The notes beneath the pieces were generated by a model that made no database searches, had not been told where the DNA came from, and was given only the letters and a program-made list of their open reading frames with translations. A DNA stretch of 6,558 nt from Hyphomicrobiaceae bacterium (GTDB lineage Bacteria; Pseudomonadota; Alphaproteobacteria; Rhizobiales; Hyphomicrobiaceae), in NCBI GenBank assembly GCA_020442225.1, contig JAGRKR010000016.1, positions 1 to 6,558 of the forward strand. Direction: 5' to 3'. Positions 1 to 5,245 of this stretch are shown here, piece after piece. A program made the position numbers and the translations under genes. Position 1 is the stretch's first letter. Each line of letters starts with the position of its first letter.

Positions 1-370
1 CGAAGGCCATGGCGTTGCCGCCCTTCATGTCGTAGATGCCCGGCCCGTAGACGCGATCGCCGTCGCGACGGATCGGCAGGCGGCCCGCCAGCGTACCGAG
101 CGTCTGCACGGTATCGAGGTGGCTCAGGACCAGGACGCCCGGGCTGTTGACGCCGGCGGGACCAGGATAGCGCGCGAGCACGATGTCGCCGAAGCCATCA
201 CGCCCCTGCCGGCGCTCGATCACGGCGCCGAGGGCGGCATGCTCGTCCGCGGCGAGATCCATCATACGGTTGACGCCGGCGACGTGCATCGTCGGGCTCT
301 CGACCTCGACCCAGCTCAAAATGCGGGCGAGCATCTGCTCGGCATCGAGCACGAGCGTGGGAACGGGCAT
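1..370 (-). CDS. M20 family metallopeptidase, carboxypeptidase G2-like (C-terminus outside window)
   Basis: Only the first 123 residues are present; the frame runs off the left edge with no stop. The family comprises di-zinc exopeptidases that remove C-terminal residues (glutamate in carboxypeptidase G2) from peptides or N-acyl amino acids. Seen here: a zinc-site motif SHLDTV with His84 and Asp86 (zinc ligand and its supporting Asp), then VYGPGIYDMKGGNAM, whose Asp114 should be the bridging zinc ligand. The spacing and the GPGI-D-KGG wording match carboxypeptidase G2 closely. The ATG at 370 is chosen because the minus strand reads GGGAGG 8 bases before it and family-like sequence begins soon after. 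No signal peptide is visible, so this form is probably cytoplasmic. The remaining zinc ligands, catalytic Glu and dimerisation domain lie outside, so substrate cannot be assigned. It may instead be a broader M20 amidohydrolase. It lies 199 nt downstream of the haem protein gene, so it may have its own promoter. Confidence 0.88.
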   Translation of the reverse strand, partial: MPVPTLVLDAEQMLARILSWVEVESPTMHVAGVNRMMDLAADEHAALGAVIERRQGRDGFGDIVLARYPGPAGVNSPGVLVLSHLDTVQTLGTLAGRLPIRRDGDRVYGPGIYDMKGGNAMAF

Positions 371-414
371 GAGACGGGCCTCCCTGGGCTGACGGCGATC
401 GACGACCCCCGCGG

Positions 415-428
415 CGTGCCGGGGCACG
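415..428. repeat. Short inverted repeat upstream of the M20 peptidase gene
   Basis: CGTGCC and GGCACG are perfect 6-base arms around a 2-base GG centre, about 45-58 bases upstream of the peptidase ATG. A further GGCACG copy follows at 431-436. It could be an operator or a small leader hairpin, but in GC-rich DNA such palindromes arise by chance. The rest of the 371-569 spacer shows no convincing promoter or T-tailed terminator. Confidence 0.25.
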
Positions 429-569
429 AGGGCACGGATGCGATCGGTTACGAGGGATGCGCTCCGCGCCTGCTTCGCGAGCGTGCAACGCACCCTGGAC
501 GTGTGAGCATGAGCATCGGTCACGACCCGGCGGACCCGCGAATGCGCGTCCGTCGCCGCCGCCCGCACT

Positions 570-1172
570 CTATTCCAGGGTTTGTATCACCGAGACGGCG
601 CCCAGCAACCCGCCTTCGTCGACCCAGTGCAGCGACGCGTCGCCGGCCCGCTCCTGCAGGACGGCGCGAACGGCCGCGCGCGTCTGCGACCCGTGGCAGC
701 CCAGGCAGTAGACCTCGGCGCGCAGGCCGCGCATATAGCGGAACTGGCGCACGCCGCCGGCCGATGTGATGACCTCGAAATGCTCGAGCTGGCTGGGATC
801 GGCGCCGATCGAAACCTTGCGCGCCCACTCCGCGAGCTGTTTGCGCTCCCAGGCGTCGGCCGCATTCTCGCGCCCGATCGGCAGAAGCCGCACGCGCCTG
901 AGGGTGACGCCCCGCTCTTCGCCGACGGTTGCCGACAGCCGCTCGACGATTTCGCGATAGGACTGGGCGGCCGCCAGCGGTCCTGCACTGCGGTAGACGC
1001 CGAGAATTTCCGTCCTGAGCCGTGCCTCCAGCGCCAGCACCGCCTGAAACGCCGCCCGGCGGCGTGCCGGGTTCTCGCCATCACGCGCGCCCTGTCCGGC
1101 CGGGACCACGGCCACGAGCGCCAGCCCGACTGCCAGAAGCGCAATCCCCCACCTGCCGCGAGACGACATCAT
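570..1172 (-). CDS. Tll0287-like (DUF3365) exported c-type haem protein
   Basis: A 200-residue protein of the DUF3365/Tll0287-like family: PAS-like domains with a covalently bound haem, thought to sense or transfer electrons outside the cytoplasm. Residues 1-29 form a signal peptide, with arginines, then hydrophobic residues 9-24 and a likely cut after GQGA. The haem site CLGCH is at 156-160. Flanking family signatures are AADAWER (104-110), FRYMRGL (144-150) and a C-terminal GLLGAVSV (188-195), all in the order expected for DUF3365. Length fits a single-domain family member. The frame is open to an ATG at 1214, but the bases before that ATG are CCTCCT, which is not a ribosome site. AGGGG sits 5 bases before the ATG at 1172 and 8 before the adjacent ATG at 1169, and both give a clean signal peptide. 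Cytochrome c maturation is required in the periplasm. It lies 128 nt after the CHAD gene, same strand, so co-transcription is possible. The redox partner is unknown. Confidence 0.85.
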   Translation of the reverse strand: MMSSRGRWGIALLAVGLALVAVVPAGQGARDGENPARRRAAFQAVLALEARLRTEILGVYRSAGPLAAAQSYREIVERLSATVGEERGVTLRRVRLLPIGRENAADAWERKQLAEWARKVSIGADPSQLEHFEVITSAGGVRQFRYMRGLRAEVYCLGCHGSQTRAAVRAVLQERAGDASLHWVDEGGLLGAVSVIQTLE

Positions 1173-1260
1173 CCCCACCCCTGCTGCGGTGCACGGCACT
1201 CCCGGGCGCGCCATAGGAGGCCACCGCTACGACCGGCCGCCTGCCAAAGAAGAGCACGCT

Positions 1261-1274
1261 CCCGAACGTCCGGG
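1261..1274. repeat. Near-palindrome between the CHAD and haem protein genes
   Basis: CCCGAACGTCCGGG is symmetric except for one pair. It lies in the 128-nt spacer after the CHAD stop codon. No T run follows on the minus strand, so it is not a standard rho-independent terminator. It could be a weak transcript-end hairpin or a chance palindrome. Confidence 0.2.
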
Positions 1275-1300
1275 CGAGACGCGCCCCCGTCGCCAGCGCG

Positions 1301-2290
1301 CTATTCGTCCGAGCGCCGCGGCACGAACGGCACGACGCTACCGCTGCGGGCCAGCAGAACCGGCCCCTCCTGGCGGCGCCCTCTGCTGGCGCTCACCCTG
1401 ACGAGATCCGCCGCGGCCTTCCAGCTGGCCTCGATGCCGTGCACGAACGCACTGGGCCTGTCCGCGAAAAGCCGCTGCGCCAGCGGCACGGCGGAGCGGC
1501 GCAGCTCCTGCTGGCGGCGGCGGCACAAGCGCCGCAGAGCCCGCCGATCCTCATCGGACAGCGCCACCTCCGCACCGGCCTCGAGGTGCTGCAGGAGAAC
1601 GTAGAGATCGTGGTCGTCACCCAGCAGCAGCGAGATGTCCCGCGCCGAGGCGATGCGGACGTCGATCAACTCCGGCCAGGCCCGCGACAGCAATTGCATG
1701 TGCCGCCAATGCTGCTGCACATCCTTGCGCAACTCGTGGAAGGCATGGTCGACGTCGGTCTCGCGCGCGAGCTTGAGGTTCTGCCGGGCCGACCGGTAGG
1801 AGGCCTCGAGCCCCTGCAACAGCTCGCGAATGGAGATCCTGCGGAATCGAATGCTGGACCAGTTGGCGTTGGCGAGCCCGAGCGCGCCGACCGCACGCTT
1901 GATCATCTCGGGCGAGACGGCACCGTCGCGGGCGTCGCCGACCAGCGCCTTGCGAGCGCGGCCGATGAGCCCATCGCCATAGGACGTGCCGTAGTGCCGC
2001 TCGAGCTTCTCGAGGGTCTCGCCGAGAACGAACCGGTCACGCGCGCCGGCAAGGCCACGCGCGATGTCGCGGTAGCGGCGGTTCTCGCGCTTGTAGAGCT
2101 TCTCGCCCAGCATCGGCCGCGTCAGCGAAAGAAGCGCGCGCACGCGCTTCAGCGACTTGCGCGCTTCGTGGACGGCCACGTTGGCATCCGGCCCCTGCGT
2201 CAGGACGCGCGAGGCGAGCGAGATCTGCTCGAGCGTGATGCGCGGGAGGGACTTGGCAATCGATTCGGTCGGCTTGATGCGGTACGCCAT
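1301..2290 (-). CDS. CHAD domain-containing protein
   Basis: A 329-residue, charged, almost wholly helical protein matching the CHAD family (conserved histidine alpha-helical domain). These proteins bind inorganic polyphosphate through basic helical surfaces and are often fused to or encoded beside CYTH phosphatases. Two related halves are visible, each with the hallmark His-x-x-Arg-Lys helix: VHEARKSLKRVRALL at 40-54 and HELRKDVQQHWRHMQLL at 185-201. The second is followed by LGDDHDL at 223-229, the usual conserved acidic-His motif. The C-terminal 30 residues are basic and probably disordered. No signal peptide or membrane segment is seen, so it is likely cytoplasmic or granule-associated. 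The ATG at 2290 gives the usual family opening MAYRIKP. A GTG three codons upstream (2299) is an alternative, and neither has a strong ribosome site. No CYTH domain is present in the protein or its visible neighbours. Its place after the thiamin genes is probably incidental given the 283-nt spacer. Confidence 0.9.
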   Translation of the reverse strand: MAYRIKPTESIAKSLPRITLEQISLASRVLTQGPDANVAVHEARKSLKRVRALLSLTRPMLGEKLYKRENRRYRDIARGLAGARDRFVLGETLEKLERHYGTSYGDGLIGRARKALVGDARDGAVSPEMIKRAVGALGLANANWSSIRFRRISIRELLQGLEASYRSARQNLKLARETDVDHAFHELRKDVQQHWRHMQLLSRAWPELIDVRIASARDISLLLGDDHDLYVLLQHLEAGAEVALSDEDRRALRRLCRRRQQELRRSAVPLAQRLFADRPSAFVHGIEASWKAAADLVRVSASRGRRQEGPVLLARSGSVVPFVPRRSDE

Positions 2291-2367
2291 GGGTGTCACT
2301 ACAGGTCTGGGGCCTCTGCGGCGGCTCTACCGTCGGACCACCTCGCCCCTCCACCGCGCTGGCGCAG

Positions 2368-2408
2368 CCGATCGGTTGCATCTCGCACGAGATGGCTCAG
2401 TCGATCGG
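2368..2408. repeat. Nested inverted repeat in the leader of the CHAD gene
   Basis: Outer arms CCGATCG (2368-2374) and CGATCGG (2402-2408) are perfect complements. Inside them CATCTCG (2379-2385) and CGAGATG (2388-2394) form a perfect 7-base hairpin around CA. The outer stem can extend four more pairs, with a 3-base GCT bulge at 2395-2397. Two of those four are G-U wobbles if plus-strand RNA forms, but A-C mismatches in minus-strand RNA. It lies 78-118 nt upstream of the CHAD ATG and matches no riboswitch I recognise. No T run follows on either strand, so it is not an intrinsic terminator. It may be a leader structure, a regulator site or a dispersed palindrome. Confidence 0.5.
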
Positions 2409-2470
2409 AGTAATCAGACGGTGAAGCGTCGGCGGGGCCACCTCGGGCAAGCCGCTCTTGTCTGGGGGGT

Positions 2471-2501
2471 AGTGTAGCCTATCGCGGCGGTCCGGCGTCA
2501 A
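2471..2501 (-). promoter_or_regulatory. Possible sigma-70-type promoter for the CHAD gene
   Basis: On the minus strand TTGACG (2501-2496) is followed by TACACT (2476-2471), with a 19-base spacer. The -35 box matches the consensus at five of six bases and the -10 box at four of six. The spacer is two bases longer than ideal. It would give a leader of roughly 175 nt carrying the nested hairpin at 2368-2408. This is a pattern match only. Confidence 0.3.
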
Positions 2502-2562
2502 GCTCTGGCCGATGACAGCACTTATGCGATGGTCGCGTACCTACACCGCAACCCTCGCGTGC

Positions 2563-2610
2563 ATCAAAAATCTTCTTATATATCAATATGATTGTTTTCG
2601 AACAGTGTTT
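2563..2610. other. AT-rich patch over the thiE stop codon
   Basis: Only 11 of these 48 bases are G or C, against roughly two thirds in the surroundings. It covers the last nine codons of thiE and about 20 bases after its TGA. On the minus strand it contains TATATAAG and a run of five T (2570-2566). It might hold a -10 element, a weak transcript end, or a junction left by an old rearrangement. No clear -35 box, strong hairpin or repeat boundary was found. Confidence 0.5.
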
Positions 2611-3203
2611 GCCCAAGCCAGCCAGGCGCGCACACGCTCGTCCGGGTTGTGGTGGGTGAGGAAGTCGGTCACCACGGCGATTGTATCGGCACCTGCGGCC
2701 CAGACCCCCGGCGCCCGCTCGATCGTGATGCCTCCGATGGCGCACAACGGGCAGGCTATCCGTCGCTTCCAATCCGCGAGCCGCTCGAGCCCCTGCGGGT
2801 CCCATTTCATCTGCTTCAGCTTCGTCTCGTAGATCGGACCGAGCGCCACGTAGTCGGGCTTGGCGGCCAGCGCGATCTCCAGCTCTTCGTGGCTGTGCGT
2901 GCTGATGCCGAGCTTGAGCCCCGCCTTGCGGATGGCGGCGAGATCGGCGGTGGCGAGGTCCTCCTGGCCAAGATGGATGTAGCCGGCCCCGAGCTCGATC
3001 GCCGCCTCCCAGTAGTCGTTCACGATGAGCAGGCAGTCGTGCGCGGCGCAGACCTCGAGACTATCGCGCACCTGGCGACGCACCTCGCCGGCGTCGGCAT
3101 CCTTGAGACGGAGCTGCACCATGCGCACGCCGAGCGGCACGATGCGGCGCACCCAGCCGGCGTCGGGAACGATCGGATAGAACGGGTCGAGGCGTTGCGT
3201 CAT
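2583..3203 (-). CDS. thiE: Thiamin-phosphate synthase (divergent, rhizobial type)
   Basis: Joins hydroxymethylpyrimidine diphosphate to the thiazole phosphate, giving thiamin monophosphate, in the cytoplasm. This 206-residue TIM barrel shows the family steps in order: PFYPIVPD start strand, VQLRLKD (29-35, pyrimidine and phosphate contacts), IVNDYW (60-65, with Asn-Asp for pyrimidine and magnesium), [10 protein letters not shown] (74-83), GISTHS (99-104), ALGPIYETK (120-128) and the phosphate loop AIGGIT (155-160). The ATG overlaps the thiG stop as ATGA, implying translational coupling, and GGTGGA lies 5 bases upstream. Two places differ from the Bacillus and E. coli type: NDYW in place of NDR/NDD, and ETKLKQMKW in place of the PTxTK segment. 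Remembered rhizobial ThiE proteins share this pattern, so it is probably a functional subfamily. It is the last gene of the cluster; an AT-rich patch overlaps its stop. Confidence 0.93.
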   Translation of the reverse strand: MTQRLDPFYPIVPDAGWVRRIVPLGVRMVQLRLKDADAGEVRRQVRDSLEVCAAHDCLLIVNDYWEAAIELGAGYIHLGQEDLATADLAAIRKAGLKLGISTHSHEELEIALAAKPDYVALGPIYETKLKQMKWDPQGLERLADWKRRIACPLCAIGGITIERAPGVWAAGADTIAVVTDFLTHHNPDERVRAWLAWANTVRKQSY

Positions 3204-4015
3204 GAGGTTCCACCGATGTCGAAGAATGGCGTGCCGGCGACGGGCGTCGAGGGTGCCGCCATGTCGCGCGGCTCCATCAGCCCGGCCTCGTAGCCCATGC
3301 GACCTGCCGCGATGGCGCCGGCGAAGGCCTCGGCCATGCGCACGGGTTCGCCGGCCTTGGCGATGGCCGTATTGAGCAGCACGGCGTCGAAGCCCATCTC
3401 CATGGCCGCCGCTGCATGCGAGGGGGCGCCGATGCCGGCATCGACGATGAGCGGCACGCCCGGAAAGTAGTTGCGCATGGTCTTGAGCGCGTAGCGGTTG
3501 CTGAGGCCGCGACCGGTGCCGATCGGCGCACCCCACGGCATCAGAACCTCGCAGCCGGCCGCCAGCAGCCGCTCGGCGGCGCCGAGATCCTCCGTCGTAT
3601 AGGGAAAGACCTGAAAACCACTCTTCACCAACTCGCCGGCGGCCTCCACCAGACCGAAGAGATCGGGTTGCAGCGTGTCGTCGTTGGCGATCACCTCGAG
3701 CTTCACCCAGGGGGTATCGAACAACTCGCGCGCCATCTCGGCCGTCGCCACCGCTTCCTTCACCGTGCGACATCCGGCCGTGTTCGGCAGAACCTTGATG
3801 CCGAGATCCCGGATCAACTGCCAGAAGCTCTGCCCGGACTTCTGACGGGCGGACTCACGGCGCAGCGACACCGTGACGATGGCGGCGCCGGAAGCCTTGA
3901 CCGCCCGCGCCAGCACATCCGGCGAGGGGTACTGGGCCGTGCCGATCAGCAGGCGCGAGGCCACCTCCTGGCCGTAGAGCACCAGTGCGCGCGGGGTATC
4001 CGCCTGGGTCAACAT
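3200..4015 (-). CDS. thiG: Thiazole synthase
   Basis: Builds the thiazole phosphate of thiamin from 1-deoxyxylulose 5-phosphate, dehydroglycine (from ThiO) and sulfur on ThiS thiocarboxylate, as a cytoplasmic TIM-barrel enzyme working with ThiS. The 271-residue protein is slightly longer than typical (about 255-265). Landmarks: [10 protein letters not shown] (22-31), IVTVSLRR (46-53), VLPNTAGC (75-82), WVKLEVI (103-109) with Lys105 as the expected Schiff-base lysine, FPYTTED (137-143), [13 protein letters not shown] (159-171), and [18 protein letters not shown] (191-208) followed by LLNTAIA (213-219). The extra length is a C-terminal tail rich in Pro, Gly and Thr after residue 245. The ATG at 4015 is preceded by AAGGAG with a 9-base gap, and that site overlaps the thiS stop. 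The spacer to thiS is 14 nt. The 3' end overlaps thiE by 4 nt. All catalytic landmarks look intact. Confidence 0.97.
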   Translation of the reverse strand: MLTQADTPRALVLYGQEVASRLLIGTAQYPSPDVLARAVKASGAAIVTVSLRRESARQKSGQSFWQLIRDLGIKVLPNTAGCRTVKEAVATAEMARELFDTPWVKLEVIANDDTLQPDLFGLVEAAGELVKSGFQVFPYTTEDLGAAERLLAAGCEVLMPWGAPIGTGRGLSNRYALKTMRNYFPGVPLIVDAGIGAPSHAAAAMEMGFDAVLLNTAIAKAGEPVRMAEAFAGAIAAGRMGYEAGLMEPRDMAAPSTPVAGTPFFDIGGTS

Positions 4016-4029
4016 TCCGTCTCGCTCCT

Positions 4030-4227
4030 TCAGCCGCCCTGCCTCGGGGCGACGATCTCGACCTTGTCGTCCTCCGCGATGCGCGTCTCAGGGCGCGCGC
4101 GCACCGGCACGAAGCTGCCGTTGAGCGCGGTCGCGATGCGCATCTCGCCATAGCCGAGCGCCGCCACCAGCTCCTCGAGCGTACGGGCAGCGGTCTGGGT
4201 CGGCTCACCGTTGAGCAGTATTCGCAA
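4030..4227 (-). CDS. thiS: Sulfur carrier protein ThiS (TTG start)
   Basis: A 65-residue ubiquitin-fold protein whose C-terminal Gly-Gly is adenylated and converted to a thiocarboxylate, the sulfur donor for ThiG. Family marks: the opening RILLNGEP (2-9), [11 protein letters not shown] (16-26), [11 protein letters not shown] (34-44) and the tail [11 protein letters not shown] (55-65) ending exactly in Gly-Gly before the TGA. The frame stays open back to an ATG at 4329, but that extension lies inside thiO and does not resemble ThiS. The TTG at 4227 puts the start where ThiS proteins begin, 6 bases after GGAGG; the adjacent TTG at 4230 is only 3 bases away and less likely. The gene overlaps the end of thiO by 23 nt and precedes thiG by 14 nt. 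The activating enzyme ThiF and the sulfur-delivering desulfurase must be encoded elsewhere. Confidence 0.93.
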   Translation of the reverse strand: MRILLNGEPTQTAARTLEELVAALGYGEMRIATALNGSFVPVRARPETRIAEDDKVEIVAPRQGG

Positions 4228-5230
4228 CAAAAACCTCCGGATGCGTCGTCCCGGTTTCCAGATGGTCGGCCACGAACTCCGCCATCGCGGGCGCCATGAG
4301 GAACCCGTGCCGGTACGCGCCATTAACATAGAGGCAGCGCCCGCGGATCACAACTTTGGGCACATTGTCTGGAAAGGCCGGCCGGACGCCTGCCGACATC
4401 TCGACGATCTCTGCCTCGCCGAAGGCCGGGTGCAGCGCATAGGCCGTGGCCAGCAGGTCGAGCGCCGAACGTACCGTCACCGGGCCGGCATCGTCGCGCT
4501 CGATGACGGTTGCGCCGACCATGTACTGATCGTCGCCCCAGGGCACGACATAGAGCGGAAAGCGCGGATGCAGAAGGCGCACGGGCCGCGTCAGGTGGAC
4601 GTCACGCGTGCGCACCACCAGCATCTCCCCGCGCACGCCCCGGAGCTCCGGCAGCGTGTCGCGCGCCGCGAGGCCGCGACAGTCGATGACCGGTCCACCA
4701 TCGGAAGCGGCGAGCCAGAGCGGTCCGGTCACGGCCTCGCCGAAGCGCAGCTCCGCGCCGTGCCGGCGTGCCTCGGCAGCGAGGAACGCCAGTGCGGGGC
4801 GCGGCGCCAGATGCGCCTCGGTTTCGTAGAAGAGCCCTTGGCCGAAACGCCCGACGAGATCGGGCTCGAGAGTTCCGATTTCGCTGCCGCCGACGGCGCG
4901 ATGCCCCCCGGTCATGCGGGCGAAGCGCACCAGCTCCGATCGGTCGCGGGCCGCCGCCACGACGAGGCTGCCGCGCTGCACGACCGCCGGACACGCCGCC
5001 TTCCAGAGCTCCAGGCCCCTGAGACCGAGCGAGATCACGACGGGCTCCGCCGCCTCGCCTTCGCAGTAGGGCGCGAGCATGGCGCCGGCGTAACGGCTGG
5101 CGGCAGCGTCCCCCGGCCCGGGCGCGGCTTCGCGCAGCGTCACCGTGTGCCCACGTCGCGCCAGCTCCAGCGCCTGCCAGAGACCGAAGATGCCGCCGCC
5201 GACCACGGTGACGGATAGCCGGTTGCTCAC
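4205..5230 (-). CDS. thiO: Glycine oxidase ThiO (FAD-dependent)
   Basis: Oxidises glycine with oxygen to the imine (dehydroglycine) consumed by ThiG, with hydrogen peroxide as by-product; this is the aerobic alternative to ThiH. The 341-residue protein is of normal length for the DAO/ThiO family. The N-terminal dinucleotide-binding fold reads VTVVGGGIFGLWQALELARRG (7-27; glycines 11, 13 and 16), followed by the flavin-contact segment SRYAGAMLAPYCEGE (45-59). Late landmarks are the strand-rich YVVPWGDDQYMVGAT, then SAGVRPAFPDNVP and YVNGAYRHGFLMAPAMAE, equivalent to the ThiO segment that holds substrate-binding Arg and FAD near the C-terminus. No signal peptide is present. The start is GTG at 5230, with GGAGG 5 bases before it. 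It follows ggt by 15 nt and overlaps thiS by 23 nt, so it opens the thi part of the operon. Among DAO-family oxidases the identity as ThiO rests mainly on the thiSGE context. Confidence 0.94.
   Translation of the reverse strand: MSNRLSVTVVGGGIFGLWQALELARRGHTVTLREAAPGPGDAAASRYAGAMLAPYCEGEAAEPVVISLGLRGLELWKAACPAVVQRGSLVVAAARDRSELVRFARMTGGHRAVGGSEIGTLEPDLVGRFGQGLFYETEAHLAPRPALAFLAAEARRHGAELRFGEAVTGPLWLAASDGGPVIDCRGLAARDTLPELRGVRGEMLVVRTRDVHLTRPVRLLHPRFPLYVVPWGDDQYMVGATVIERDDAGPVTVRSALDLLATAYALHPAFGEAEIVEMSAGVRPAFPDNVPKVVIRGRCLYVNGAYRHGFLMAPAMAEFVADHLETGTTHPEVFVANTAQR
4234..4238 (-). promoter_or_regulatory. Ribosome binding site deciding the TTG start of thiS
   Basis: The minus strand reads GGAGG, six bases upstream of TTG 4227 and three upstream of TTG 4230. 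It lies inside the last codons of thiO. No ATG or GTG codon is available in this frame near the family start, so this site is the main reason to accept a TTG start. Confidence 0.75.
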
Positions 5231-5245
5231 GTCTGCCTCCGAGCC

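Noticed and set aside
1173..1214. Upstream ATG at 1214 as start of the haem protein
   Set aside because: The bases before it are CCTCCT, opposite to a ribosome site. Starting at 1172 or 1169 gives a standard signal peptide and AGGGG at suitable spacing.
1439..2413. Long open frame of 324 codons on the plus strand opposite the CHAD gene
   Set aside because: Its translation resembles no family and is low in complexity, while the minus strand encodes a clear CHAD protein. Long antisense frames are expected at this GC content.
2157..2477. Plus-strand frame reaching into the 2300-2582 spacer
   Set aside because: Most of it is antisense to the CHAD gene, it lacks a recognisable ribosome site, and its product shows no family resemblance.
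2560..2600. Rho-independent terminator after thiE
   Set aside because: There is a run of five T on the minus strand, but only weak four-pair A/T hairpins precede it, with no GC-rich stem.
4211..5218. Long open frame of 335 codons on the plus strand opposite thiO
   Set aside because: Mirror of thiO, rich in Arg, His and Gln, with no recognisable motif.
5231..5245. TPP riboswitch before thiO
   Set aside because: The gap between ggt and thiO is only 15 nt and holds just a ribosome site. If a riboswitch exists it must be upstream of ggt, outside the window.
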